A stretch of 64,000 nucleotides of DNA from JAJEBT01 sp965221485 (GCA_965221485.1 OZ244893.1:2480001-2544000), one strand, 5' to 3'. Shown: positions 27,253 through 36,681, counted from the stretch's first letter. Notes: generated by a model not told the origin, from the letters alone. Numbers and translations are program-made.

Positions 27253-27396
27253 CAAGGACCACATGGCGGACATGGAAGCACCGCGCCAATCGGCAACATG
27301 TTGCAAGCTGCATCCGGCGGTTCCCGACATCTGTTGTCCTTCGGGCTTTGACGGTTCGGCCATCACTCCATATCCTGTTCAGGCACACGGCTCGGA

Positions 27397-28230
27397 ATGA
27401 TGGCGCCGGGAACAGAAGAAATGACAGTTTCGAATACGGATGCATCAGGACTTCCAGTAGGGCCCTCTCCCTTGAGCATCACCGGCCGCGTGGTGATCAT
27501 CACCGGCGGTGGAAAAGGCATTGGCCGGGTCTATAGCCGTGATTTGGCGAGGGCCGGCGCAAGGGTGGTTGTCTCAGACATTGACCATGACGCTAACGAA
27601 GACACCGTCGCTGAGATCAGGGCTGCGGGAGGGGAAGCCATCACCGCCACAACGGATGTCTCGAACGAGGACCAGACGCGGGATATGGCCCGAAAGGCAG
27701 TGGACGCGTTCGGCCGGATCGACGGCCTTGTGAATAATGCTTCCCTGATGAGTGTGCTCGAGAGACGGGACTGGAAACTCATTCCGGTTGAGGAATGGGA
27801 TCAGGTGATGGACGTCAACCTGCGCGGGATCTTTCTGTGCTGTCGGGCTGTGTTTCCTGTGATGAAGGAGAATGGCGGCGGCAAGATCGTCAATATTTCA
27901 TCTGGCCGGTTCTGGAACGGCGCCCCCAACCGGCTGCATTACTCGACCTCCAAGGCCGGTGTGATCGGGCTGACGCGGTCCCTGGCGCGCGAGGTGGGCC
28001 CGGACAACATATGCGTCAACGCCGTTACGCCCGGCTTTACCCTGTCCGATACCCAGGTCGCATCATCCGGCGATTACGCGCGGACCAATGCTCCTCCCGA
28101 AGGCCGATGCATCCAGCGGCATCAGTATCCCGAGGACCTGGTTGGCGCGGTGATGTTCCTGTTGTCTCCGGGGAGCGACTTCATTTCCGGGCAAACCCTG
28201 AACGTGGATGGCGGGCAGTTCATGCATTGA
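27397..28230 (+). CDS. SDR-family dehydrogenase
   Basis: Classical SDR of up to 277 residues. The cofactor motif is TGGGKGIG (36-43), with NNAS (113-116), catalytic Ser168/169 in NISSG and Tyr182-x3-Lys186 (YSTSK). The C-terminus FISGQTLNVDGGQFMH parallels the SDR at 3.6 kb, and both share the YPEDL/VPEDL segment, so they look like distant paralogues. The ATG at 27397 gives an unusually long polar N-terminus; the ATG at 27421 (MTVSNTDA) is an equally possible start. It lies between HyuB and UbiD genes on the same strand, suggesting oxidation of an intermediate in that pathway. Confidence 0.9.
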   Translation: MMAPGTEEMTVSNTDASGLPVGPSPLSITGRVVIITGGGKGIGRVYSRDLARAGARVVVSDIDHDANEDTVAEIRAAGGEAITATTDVSNEDQTRDMARKAVDAFGRIDGLVNNASLMSVLERRDWKLIPVEEWDQVMDVNLRGIFLCCRAVFPVMKENGGGKIVNISSGRFWNGAPNRLHYSTSKAGVIGLTRSLAREVGPDNICVNAVTPGFTLSDTQVASSGDYARTNAPPEGRCIQRHQYPEDLVGAVMFLLSPGSDFISGQTLNVDGGQFMH

Positions 28231-28404
28231 GCCTTTTCGCACCGGATTCGACTTCACAGGTGATCGATCACGGCTGCCGCAGCACTGGCATGCCATCAGG
28301 CGGCAGATCCACCTGATGGCCGACCGGGACAGCTGATAAGGCGCACACCCCTTCTCAGGACATCCCGGACTGAACTGAAACTGGAACAGGTCAAGGATAA
28401 CGCG

Positions 28405-29862
28405 ATGGTGAACAAATACGGAGACTACGACCGACCCCACGAGGACCTCCGGGAGTGGATCCGCCGTGCCGATGATCTCGGCGAACTGATGCGGATTGAT
28501 GGTGTCGACTGGAATCTGGAGATGGGGTCGGTCGCCGAAATGATCTACCATGCCAAACCTGACAATCCGCCGGCAATCCTGTTCGAAAATATCCCCGGCT
28601 ACCCCCCGGACTTCCGTGTTCTTTCCGGTGCAACCAATTCCATGAACCGGTTAGCCATGACCCTTGGTTTTCCCAAGCCGCAGTCTCCCCTTGACGTCGT
28701 TCAAAGCTACCGGGACCGGCTCAAGGACTTCGAGATCATCCCGCCACGGGAGCTGAACACCGGACCCGTCATGGAAAATGTGGACCGGGACGGTGATGTC
28801 GATCTCTACAAGTTTCCCATTCCGTTCCTTCACGAAGAAGACGGCGGACGGTATTTCGGAACGGCAGACCTGGTCACCATTCGCGATCCTGACAGCGGAT
28901 GGGTCAATCTCGGCACCTACCGCGTCATGGTCCATGATGCGAATACGGTGGGGCTCTGGATGTCACCTGGCAAACACGGGCGGCAAATTCGGGACAAGTA
29001 TTTCGCCCAGGGCAAATCCTGCCCGGTTGCCATCAGTGTCGGTCAGGATCCTCTCCTGTTCCTGTCAGCCGCGAATGAAGTTCACTGGGGCACTCCCGAA
29101 TTCTCCCATGCGGGTGGCCATCGCGGTACGGCCTTCGACATCACCAACACGGAGCTGCACGGCCTGCCCATGGCGGCTGCAGCCGAAATCGTCCTTGAGG
29201 GTGAGATCATTCCTGATGAAAAGCGCATCGAAGGGCCGTTCGGAGAATGGACCGGATACTACGCCAGCGCCGAACGGGAAGATTACATTGTCAGGATTCA
29301 GCGGGTTTACCACCGCGACAGCCCCATCCATACGATGGCACGGCCAGGACGGCCTCCCTCGGACTATTCATTCTCCAAATGCACGATCAAGGCAGCGATG
29401 ATCTGGGACGATGTCGAACGAGCGGGTCTGCCGGGTGTCAAGGGTGTCTGGAGCATGGAATTCGGTGGCGGCCGGATGTTCAATGTCGTTTCGATCGAGC
29501 AGAAATATCCGGGCCATGCCAAACAGGCGTTGCTGCTGACAGCGGGATCCCACGCGGCCAATTACCTCGGACGTTTCGTCGTCGTGGTCGATCAGGATAT
29601 TGATCCGACCAGCATGCATGACGTGATGTGGGCAATTGCGTCCCGATGCGATCCCGAACATGACATCGACATCATTCGCCGTACCTGGTCGGGCCCCCTG
29701 GATCCCATGAAGCGGCCTGGCGAGAACCTGAACTCGCGGGCCCTGATCGACGCCTGCCGCCCGTTCGAGTGGATGGACGAGTTTCCCCATGTCGCCGAGG
29801 CAAGCCCGGAAGAAAAAGCGCGAATCCGGAAGAAGTTCGGACATCTTCTGGAACGCCTGTAG
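28405..29862 (+). CDS. UbiD-family prFMN-dependent (de)carboxylase, copy 2
   Basis: A 485-residue UbiD enzyme. Family landmarks are VLSGATNSMNRLAMTLG, FPIPFLHEEDGGRYF, EGPFGEWTGYYAS and VVVDQDIDPTSMHDVMWA. The GPFGEWTGYY version of the motif and the overall sequence place it nearer to pyrrole-2-carboxylate/phenolic-acid type UbiDs than copy 1 at 22 kb, though this is a judgement from the motif only. It sits between an SDR and the HyuA/HyuB pair on the same strand; a decarboxylation or carboxylation step shared with those enzymes is inferred. Confidence 0.9.
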   Translation: MVNKYGDYDRPHEDLREWIRRADDLGELMRIDGVDWNLEMGSVAEMIYHAKPDNPPAILFENIPGYPPDFRVLSGATNSMNRLAMTLGFPKPQSPLDVVQSYRDRLKDFEIIPPRELNTGPVMENVDRDGDVDLYKFPIPFLHEEDGGRYFGTADLVTIRDPDSGWVNLGTYRVMVHDANTVGLWMSPGKHGRQIRDKYFAQGKSCPVAISVGQDPLLFLSAANEVHWGTPEFSHAGGHRGTAFDITNTELHGLPMAAAAEIVLEGEIIPDEKRIEGPFGEWTGYYASAEREDYIVRIQRVYHRDSPIHTMARPGRPPSDYSFSKCTIKAAMIWDDVERAGLPGVKGVWSMEFGGGRMFNVVSIEQKYPGHAKQALLLTAGSHAANYLGRFVVVVDQDIDPTSMHDVMWAIASRCDPEHDIDIIRRTWSGPLDPMKRPGENLNSRALIDACRPFEWMDEFPHVAEASPEEKARIRKKFGHLLERL

Positions 29863-29993
29863 GCCGACAACCGGACAGCTTGTGTGACGGCTGCACGGTT
29901 TTCCCTGGTCACATTGATCTGTCCTGCTTCGGCGTTACCTGCGAAATCCGGAGCCTCACCATTACACCCACCCAATTCGGGTCATCATGTTGA

Positions 29994-30377
29994 CTAGCAC
30001 GCGGACCGGGGACCGGTTAGTTTTCCAACAGATGGTAGTTGTGCTGTTTTTTGGCCAAAGGGCATAGTGGCACAATATCTGGCTGTTGCCTGCATGGGCG
30101 CAATGCGATCGATTCCAGGAGTCTGATCAAGATGACGAGATTTCGCCAGATCATCCATCATCTGCATATCCGGCCATGTCTCGGGTGATGATCCAACGCC
30201 CTTCGAAAGACGCCAGGCCATACTGATCGAAACGAATGCTTTTTCGTTCACCAGACTGGCAATCGTCAGGCTGCCGAAGCAAAGCCGCGGGGCTCCTCCC
30301 GATATTGACAGACCCGGCGGCTGCCGGCAGTCCTTGTGAACGATGACGCCGGGATGGACAGGATCGTTCGTCGTCAT
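29994..30377 (-). CDS. higA: Degenerate HigA-like antitoxin (orphan)
   Basis: A 127-codon frame whose first ~75 residues match the HigA antitoxin pattern: DPVHPG near the start, PPGLSI, then SLVNEKA, SISMAWRLSKGVGSSPETW and MQMMDDLAKSR. The DNA-recognition part (SGGAPRLCFGSLTIA, where AARRLGVSR-like sequence is expected) is eroded, and the C-terminal ~45 residues resemble nothing in the family. It is on the minus strand inside a plus-strand catabolic block. Its ATG overlaps the stop of a broken HigB frame upstream, the normal higBA layout. Probably a dying antitoxin; function is uncertain. Confidence 0.6.
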   Translation of the reverse strand: MTTNDPVHPGVIVHKDCRQPPGLSISGGAPRLCFGSLTIASLVNEKAFVSISMAWRLSKGVGSSPETWPDMQMMDDLAKSRHLDQTPGIDRIAPMQATARYCATMPFGQKTAQLPSVGKLTGPRSAC

Positions 30378-30550
30378 GGCGAGACTCCCTGATGAGAGTC
30401 CGGATAATCGACATTGACGGCATGACTGTCGTCAAACCGAAACGTCGCCCGTCACCTTGCCGAGACGGACACGGCATTGTGCCCCCTGAAGCGACGATCA
30501 TGGGCGGTAAGGCTGCGCAGAGGCTTCGCACCATGACCCTGTGCGACCTT
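30374..30550 (-). pseudogene. higB: HigB toxin remnant (C-terminal part, in-frame stop)
   Basis: Read on the minus strand, the frame ending at 30374 gives ATFRFDDSHAVNVDYPDSH, the typical C-terminal strands of HigB/RelE-type toxins (usually NWRxTFRFxxxDAxxVDYxDYH). Its TGA overlaps the ATG of the HigA-like gene (CCATGA), as in intact higBA operons. A TGA at 30452-30454 stands where the conserved Trp (TGG) of the NWR motif is expected. Upstream only weak matches remain, so the N-terminal half is lost or scrambled; the upper boundary is approximate. Confidence 0.6.
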
Positions 30551-30921
30551 CGACAATTAGCTGGGCCCGTAACGATCATTCCGCCCGCGACCCGGGAATA
30601 ACAGGGTCATCGTCGGATTGCAGGATGTCTGTCAACAATAATCAACGAATTCAAAGCAGCACCGTCTGTCGGTGACGGCAAGGTGGCGCGTTTCCCGTAT
30701 CAATGACAGGTGATCCATTCCGATTTACAAAGACTCGGGAACAGGGGGGATCTGGATGCGCAGGATAAACCAGGCACAAGGACCGAGGTGATGAAGTTTG
30801 GGGAGGTTTGCGGTCGCATCCGCGGGATCACCGGTCATTTTGCAGCCAGCCTTCTCTCCTGCCGGACGCCTTTGACAAAGATGGCCCCCGCCAAGCTATG
30901 GTTGCAACCACGAGCCGGGTC
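30551..30921. other. Gap before the HyuA gene
   Basis: About 370 bp with no further gene beyond the higB remnant. It includes AT-rich sequence at 30630-30660 (CAACAATAATCAACGAATTCAAA) that may be promoter DNA or the eroded start of higB. The HyuA open frame extends into this region without a good start signal. Confidence 0.4.
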
Positions 30922-33042
30922 ATGACTGAAGCCAGACACCTTGCGTCCTCCCATCGAATTGGCGTCGATATCGGCGGTACATTTACGGATCTTGTGACTG
31001 TCGATCATGACGGCGTTGTGCGGACCGCCAAAAGCCTTTCGACGCCCGCCGCTCCGGAACGCGGAGTGTTTGCGGTCTTGCGGCAGGCAGCCGGACAGCT
31101 AGGCATCTCCACCGGTGGCATGCTGCAGGCGGCTGATGCGCTGGTCCATGGCACCACAGTCTCCACAAACGCACTGGTTCAGCGCAAGGGCGCAAGGGTC
31201 GGTGTGATCTTCACCCACGGTTTCGAGGATACACTTTCTATCGGTCGCGGGCCGACGGGACGTGTGGGAGGATTGCCCCCCGCCCTTGCCATGGACTTCC
31301 TTCACACGGAACCACCGCAACCGCTGGTTCCACCGTCAATGGTCCGGGGTGTCCCGGAACGAACAGGAGCGGATGGCAGGATCATCGTTCCCCTGAACGA
31401 GGCGCGGGCCGAGGAGGCAATCCAGGACTTGCTGGGGCTGGGAGCAGAAAGCCTGGCTGTCTGCCTCCTCTGGTCATTTCGCGAAGACCGCCACGAGCGG
31501 ATCCTCGCAGAAATCGCGGCCAGACTGGCCCCCGACATCCCGGTCAGCCTGTCACACCGGATCGCACCGCGTATGGGTGAGTTTGAGCGCGCAGTCACCA
31601 CTGTGGTCAACGCTTATGTCGCTCCGGTAACGCGGACTTATCTCCGCCGTCTGGATACGGGACTTTCCGAAAATGGATTTGACAGACCGATCCAGATCAT
31701 GACCTCCCGCGGCGGTGCAGCCCGGCTGCAGACAATCGACCAGGAAGCAGGCAGTATCATCAATTCAGGGCCAACCGGGGGGCTCCTTGCAGCGCGCTAT
31801 CTCGGGGACTCGCTGGGACATGACCGGATCATTACGGCAGACATGGGTGGAACAACGTTCGATGTCGGTCTCATAGATGGGGGATTTCCCGAGGAGGAGT
31901 CCCGTCCGTTTCTCGATCAGGGACTTCCGAGCCTTTTGCCAGCTATCAAGGTGGTGTCCATTGGCGCCGGCGGCGGCAGTATCGCGAGAACCGACGGCTA
32001 TCGGCTTCATGTAGGACCCCAGAGCGCCGGCGCCGATCCGGGCCCGGCAGCTTACGGGCGCGGCGGGCTTGCCCCCACCGTTACCGACGCCCTGGTCGTC
32101 TGCGGGATGATCAATCCCCGATCATTTTTCGACGGCAATCTGCCACTTGATCCTGACCGGGCCCTGCGCGCCATCAGGGACAGGATCGCCGAACCGCTCG
32201 GGATGCCGGTGCTGTCCGCGGCGGCCGGCATTGTCGAAGTCGTCAATGCCCAAATGGCGAATCTCATCCGTAATGTTTCTATCCAGAGTGGACATGATCC
32301 CCGAAATTTCGTGCTTTATGCCTTTGGGGGCGCGACTGGCGCGCATTGCGCGGATCTGGCTCGGCATCTCGGTCTTCCGGAGATCGTTCTCCCCTTTGCT
32401 GGCCCTGTTTTCTCTGCACTGGGTATTGCAATTGCCGACATTGTCTATTCCCGGAGCAGAACCGAGCCGGTGCTGCATGGCATTGCGGCGACAGACGTGG
32501 TCAACCGCAATTTTCGCACCCTGAGGACCCAGGTGGAACAGGCCGTCCGCCAGGCCGGTCTTGATGTTTCGGTCTGCCGCTTCGATTATCGGATCGAAAT
32601 GCGCTATCGCAGCCAGATGAACGAGATTACCGTAGACTGGCCGGGCAACAAAATTTCATCCGGAGACATGGACCGGCTGCGCGACAGGTTTGAAGCGCAA
32701 TACCAGCGCCGTTTCGGTGCCGGCACCACCCGAAGCGAAGCCCCTCTGGAATTGATAAGTTTCCGTGTCGATGCGACTCATCCGACTCGTAAACCGGCTC
32801 TCGCCCGCCTGCCGAACCGTACCTCAAACGCATCCGGGACCGGAACGCGAAAGGTCTATACCCGTGCTTCAGGCTGGATCGAAGCTGCGGTTCACGACTT
32901 TCAGTGTCTGTCGTCGGGGACCAGAATCGATGGTCCGGCCATCATCGAACGGGACACCACAACAGTCTGGGTTCCCAGCGACGCTTGCGCCAGACTTGAT
33001 GCTTACGGCAATCTCATCATGGCCCGGGAAACCCAGAGCTGA
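30922..33042 (+). CDS. Hydantoinase A/oxoprolinase (HyuA)-family ATPase subunit
   Basis: A subunit of ~706 residues with the ASKHA-like nucleotide-binding motifs of the family: IGVDIGGTFTDLV (residues 13-25), HGTTVSTNALVQRKGARVG, INSGPTGG, and ADMGGTTFDVGLI. A Gly-rich stretch SIGAGGGSIA and the C-terminal RIDGPAIIERDTTTVWVP are also characteristic. It drives ATP-dependent cyclic amide hydrolysis or substrate phosphorylation for carboxylation. The start is taken at 30922 (MTEARH); 30898 is also possible. Its stop overlaps the HyuB start (TGATG), so the subunits are co-translated. Confidence 0.92.
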   Translation: MTEARHLASSHRIGVDIGGTFTDLVTVDHDGVVRTAKSLSTPAAPERGVFAVLRQAAGQLGISTGGMLQAADALVHGTTVSTNALVQRKGARVGVIFTHGFEDTLSIGRGPTGRVGGLPPALAMDFLHTEPPQPLVPPSMVRGVPERTGADGRIIVPLNEARAEEAIQDLLGLGAESLAVCLLWSFREDRHERILAEIAARLAPDIPVSLSHRIAPRMGEFERAVTTVVNAYVAPVTRTYLRRLDTGLSENGFDRPIQIMTSRGGAARLQTIDQEAGSIINSGPTGGLLAARYLGDSLGHDRIITADMGGTTFDVGLIDGGFPEEESRPFLDQGLPSLLPAIKVVSIGAGGGSIARTDGYRLHVGPQSAGADPGPAAYGRGGLAPTVTDALVVCGMINPRSFFDGNLPLDPDRALRAIRDRIAEPLGMPVLSAAAGIVEVVNAQMANLIRNVSIQSGHDPRNFVLYAFGGATGAHCADLARHLGLPEIVLPFAGPVFSALGIAIADIVYSRSRTEPVLHGIAATDVVNRNFRTLRTQVEQAVRQAGLDVSVCRFDYRIEMRYRSQMNEITVDWPGNKISSGDMDRLRDRFEAQYQRRFGAGTTRSEAPLELISFRVDATHPTRKPALARLPNRTSNASGTGTRKVYTRASGWIEAAVHDFQCLSSGTRIDGPAIIERDTTTVWVPSDACARLDAYGNLIMARETQS

Positions 33043-35120
33043 TGGAACGAACAGACTTTGTCGACCCTGTGACATTCGAGGTGATCAAGCACCGCCTCTG
33101 GCAGATCAACGAAGAGCAAGCCGTCGCTATCAGGACGATCTCGGCATCACCAATCGTGGTCGAGGGCAACGATTACAATGTCGGTCTGTTCACCGGAGAT
33201 TCGCAACTGGTCACCGCTGGAACCGGTTCTCTCGTCCATGTCACGACCATGGGGGACGCTGTCGCGTCAATCGTGAAGGGAGCCGGTGCAATCCGCGATG
33301 GCGATGCGTTCCTGACAAACGATCCCTTTCTGGGGGCTCTCCACCAGAACGATATCGTACTCGCCGGTCCGGTGTTTCGCGACGCCCGGATCTTCATGTG
33401 GGCCGCGAATGTGCTGCACCATGCGGATGTCGGCGGTATCGACGCCGGCAGTTTCTGCATCAATGCCCGTACAATCTACGATGATCCTCCCCGGTTTTTC
33501 ATGAAAATTGTGGATCAGGGGCATCTGGTCGGCGAAGCCGAGCATACACTGATGTCAAATTCGAGACTGCCGGATTCGGTTGCCCTTGACCTTCGGGCAC
33601 AGATCGGAGCCCTGAACGTCGCAAGGGAAAGATTGCACGCCTTGATCGACGAGCAGGGCGAAGAACTGGTGGAAACCGTCATGAACCAGTCCATTGATAC
33701 CGCCGAACGCCAGGTGAGAGATTTTCTTCGGGCCCTGCCTGATGGACGCTGGAATGGAAAGGCCTACATGGACGGGGTACGGGTGGGTGATGACAGCCTG
33801 TGCGAGGTCAGGCTGACCATGACCTGCAAGGATGATCATATCGATTTCGACTATACAGGGTCCTCTCCCCAGGTCGAGGCAGCCGTGAACTGCACCCGCT
33901 CGGCGACGATCGCAGGATCGGTCGTCCCGCTCTACGCATTTCTGTGCCAGGGTGACATAGACTGGAATGATGGCCTCAAGCGCTGCGTTACCATAACGGC
34001 GCCAGACGGAACAGTCGTCACGGCCCGTCATCCAGCTCCGGTCAGCATCTCGACGGTGGGGTTCCGGTGGCTGGTTACAGTGGCTGCAAGCCAGGCTGTC
34101 GCAAGGATGTTCAGCGAGTCCGGCTGCCACCGTGACCGCGTATGCCCATCATGGAATGTCTCAAGCAACTGCAATTTCCTGTTTGCCCGCTACCCCGACG
34201 GACGCAGTACGGGCGCTCTCCTGTCAGATCATCGCGGTTCCGGTGCCGGAGCGCGTTCCTTCGCTGACGGCTTTGATCATGGCGGAACGATCACGTCCTA
34301 CGCAAGCAGCATCGGAAACGTTGAAAGCACCGAATGGAAGCTCCCGGTCCGTTATCTTTACCGTCGCAGATTGCCGGATTCGGGCGGGCCCGGCCGCTTT
34401 CGGGGCGGAGTTACGTCCGAAGCTGCGCTGATGCCCTATGGCATCGACAGACTGGTTGTAAAATCAACCAATACCGCCGGTACCGAGCAGAGCAACGCAC
34501 ACGGGATGGAAGGCGGCTACCCCGGCGCCGGCTCCCAGACAGCCATTGTCCGCAATGTGGATCACAGCAATCTTCCCGGTTCGGATGGTGCCATCCCTGC
34601 ACTGCATGATCTGCCGGGCACGGTGACATTTCTGCCATCGAAAGCCGATGAGATTCTCGAGGCCGATGATCTGTTTGTATTCTGGGCGGCCGGAGGAGGC
34701 GGGCTTGGGGATCCGATCGACCGGCCGATCGAAGCTGTCTTCGGCGACGTCAGGAACGGAGCTGTCTCGCGGCTTCTCGCCACGTCCGTCTATGGTGTCG
34801 TCTTTGACGCGGAAGGGACTCCCGATGCCGAAGAAACCGCGCGCCGGCGATCGGAAGTCAGGCGTGCCCGCCTGCAGACCGAAACGGCATCGAGCCCATC
34901 AGAAGACGTGCAATGTCAATCCTGTTCCGGGGAAGAACGGTTCCTCGTCACCCGCCACCCTCTCGTCCATGCCAGCCCATGGATGGCACTCCGTCACAGC
35001 GGAGACAGTCCCAACTTTCAGCTGGAGCAGGTTGTTTGCGGCTCCTGCGGGGCACTTCTCGATACCAGGGAGGTGCTTCGGCACTCCGGCTGCGGATCTG
35101 ACGGAGACGAAGGAAACTGA
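33042..35120 (+). CDS. HyuB-family protein fused to a C-terminal zinc-ribbon-like domain
   Basis: A 692-residue protein. The first ~570 residues are a HyuB domain (DPVTFEVIKHRLWQINEEQ start, HHADVGGIDAGSFC, Gly-rich AAGGGGLGDP). The last ~70 residues form an extra domain with two CxxC pairs, C625/C628 and C666/C669, and the phrase LEQVVCGSCGALLDTRE. This resembles the small gamma subunit of acetone/acetophenone carboxylases, a metal-binding protein normally encoded separately. The fusion suggests that the HyuA/HyuB pair may be a carboxylase rather than a hydantoinase. It overlaps the HyuA stop by one base. Confidence 0.88.
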   Translation: MERTDFVDPVTFEVIKHRLWQINEEQAVAIRTISASPIVVEGNDYNVGLFTGDSQLVTAGTGSLVHVTTMGDAVASIVKGAGAIRDGDAFLTNDPFLGALHQNDIVLAGPVFRDARIFMWAANVLHHADVGGIDAGSFCINARTIYDDPPRFFMKIVDQGHLVGEAEHTLMSNSRLPDSVALDLRAQIGALNVARERLHALIDEQGEELVETVMNQSIDTAERQVRDFLRALPDGRWNGKAYMDGVRVGDDSLCEVRLTMTCKDDHIDFDYTGSSPQVEAAVNCTRSATIAGSVVPLYAFLCQGDIDWNDGLKRCVTITAPDGTVVTARHPAPVSISTVGFRWLVTVAASQAVARMFSESGCHRDRVCPSWNVSSNCNFLFARYPDGRSTGALLSDHRGSGAGARSFADGFDHGGTITSYASSIGNVESTEWKLPVRYLYRRRLPDSGGPGRFRGGVTSEAALMPYGIDRLVVKSTNTAGTEQSNAHGMEGGYPGAGSQTAIVRNVDHSNLPGSDGAIPALHDLPGTVTFLPSKADEILEADDLFVFWAAGGGGLGDPIDRPIEAVFGDVRNGAVSRLLATSVYGVVFDAEGTPDAEETARRRSEVRRARLQTETASSPSEDVQCQSCSGEERFLVTRHPLVHASPWMALRHSGDSPNFQLEQVVCGSCGALLDTREVLRHSGCGSDGDEGN

Positions 35121-35600
35121 AGAAAACGCGGCTCCTGTTCATCACCGGGCGAGATTGCAGGATTTTTCCGGGAGACTCGCGGCACTCGAACAGGTCCGGA
35201 TCCGGGACCGTTCGTCTGTCCCCTGCCACTCAGGCCAATCTGGAGGTCTATGGTTTCCTGTTGGATCCACTCCCAATTCAGGACAGGTCGATCATTCCGG
35301 AAGTCGCCTGTCATCGATCTTGTAATCCCGGTTCCCAACTCGCCTTCCCTGGAACAGGCACAAGAAAGCCAAAAACGGATCCTTGCTCGCAGGGCGCCCC
35401 CCGCACGCAGCATAACGGATCCGGTTGCCCCTGACCGGGTTACCTGCCGGAACGCAACGTCTGCTTTACCGCCTTCAGCAAGGGATGTTAAGAATCGCCA
35501 GCGTCGAGCCGAAACCGGGTCTGTCAAACACGCAACGAGCCGGTGATGCCGGAAGTATTCGGAATCTGCAGGGCGCGGAATAGCTGAAAGGAAACGGCAC
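35121..35600. other. Gap between HyuB and a cupin gene
   Basis: 480 bp with no recognisable gene on either strand. The long minus-strand frame through here is an antisense shadow of the HyuB tail and the cupin. A GGAAA before the cupin ATG at 35601 is its ribosome-binding site. Confidence 0.45.
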
Positions 35601-36143
35601 ATGCCGATCAGAAGAATTGTGACGGGGCATGACGACAACGGAAAGGCAATCGTGGTTGCCGACGGTGATGCTCCGAACGTATTGCGACCTGCAAACCGTC
35701 CAGGTGTCGAAATCAATAATCTCTGGGTCGTTGATGAAAGCCCGGTCACAGTTCCCGGACCAGAGGAATCGACAGATCGACAGATCGGTTTGCTGCCTCC
35801 CAAATGTGGATCGGTTTTCCGGATCATAAAATTTCCCCCGGAGAAGAACTGGATCAACAGCATCGATCGTGGTGCCGCCCGCGAAAGCTTTGCTTCCATG
35901 GGCGCGGAAAATGCTGCTGATTCTTCGGACACACCGCCACATCCGCTGATGCACACGACGGAAACCATCGATTATGCCCTGTGCCTGTCGGGTGAAATCT
36001 ACCTCGTCCTTGATGACTCCGAAGTACTTATGAAGGCAGGGGATACCTGCATTCAGCGCGCGACAAATCATGCCTGGAGCAATCGGACAGACGAGGACTG
36101 CCTGATGATGTTTGTTCTCATCGACGGCAAGGCCGAAAGCTGA
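35601..36143 (+). CDS. Cupin-domain protein
   Basis: A 180-residue single-cupin protein. The first cupin motif is partial (MHTTETIDYALCLSGEIYLVLDD, around residues 116-138): one His and one Glu are placed to bind metal, while the usual second His is replaced. The second motif is ATNHAWSNRTDE. Such proteins often occur beside hydrolases or oxygenases. It stands between the HyuA/HyuB pair and a tRNA gene. It could be a small accessory enzyme for the upstream pathway, but there is no specific evidence. Confidence 0.82.
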   Translation: MPIRRIVTGHDDNGKAIVVADGDAPNVLRPANRPGVEINNLWVVDESPVTVPGPEESTDRQIGLLPPKCGSVFRIIKFPPEKNWINSIDRGAARESFASMGAENAADSSDTPPHPLMHTTETIDYALCLSGEIYLVLDDSEVLMKAGDTCIQRATNHAWSNRTDEDCLMMFVLIDGKAES

Positions 36144-36150
36144 AGGCTGG

Positions 36151-36227
36151 TGGTGGGCCCGGGGGGACTTGAACCCACGACCACTCCGTTATGAGCGGAG
36201 CGCTCTAACCAACTGAGCTACGGGCCC
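36151..36227 (-). tRNA. tRNA with CAU anticodon, probably tRNA-Ile2 (lysidine type)
   Basis: On the minus strand the acceptor stem GGGCCCG pairs with CGGGCCC, followed by discriminator A and an encoded CCA. The D-arm is GCTCAGTTGGTTAGAGC, the anticodon stem CTCCG/CGGAG encloses loop CTCATAA (anticodon CAT at 36191-36193), the variable loop is TGGTC, and the T-loop is TTCAAGT. The acceptor stem is more like tRNA-Ile2 (CAU, needing TilS) than elongator tRNA-Met, but I cannot exclude Met. One T-stem pair (U-C) is mismatched. Confidence 0.9.
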
Positions 36228-36681
36228 GCTGGCCAATGTGCCACCGGGGCTGCCCGAATTCAAGATGTAGTGAACCGTCCGAATTGCCAATGGATAGTGC
36301 GGGACCATTCTGGCCGGTGGTTGGGCCGCGGTTTGACCGGACCTCGAACCGATGATCAGGAACGATTGAATCAACGCTTCGTGACCGGAGCCTGCCGGGA
36401 AAACCGCTGCACGAATATCTGGAAATTCGTGGTCTCTCGTGACCGGCCAACTGCTCAACGGACGGAGCGAAAGTCAAATGCCGGGTTGCAGACACAGGAG
36501 CTGAGCGCGCCCCGGTCTTGAACGACCATGGACAGGTGCAAGGCTTCCCGGCCCGCGGGAACTCTCGACGCAGGGTTTCCGTTGCGCGCACAATAAAACA
36601 AATCCGGCTCCCGACGCTGGTGAACCGCTGTCTTGTGTTAGGCTGACGTTCGATACAAAAGCTGGGACCAGGGTGAAATTC
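36228..36681. other. Gap upstream of the amidohydrolase gene
   Basis: About 450 bp between the tRNA and the amidohydrolase start. It holds the tRNA promoter on the minus strand and the amidohydrolase promoter on the plus strand. No coding sequence recognised; the frames here are GC-biased shadows. Confidence 0.45.
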
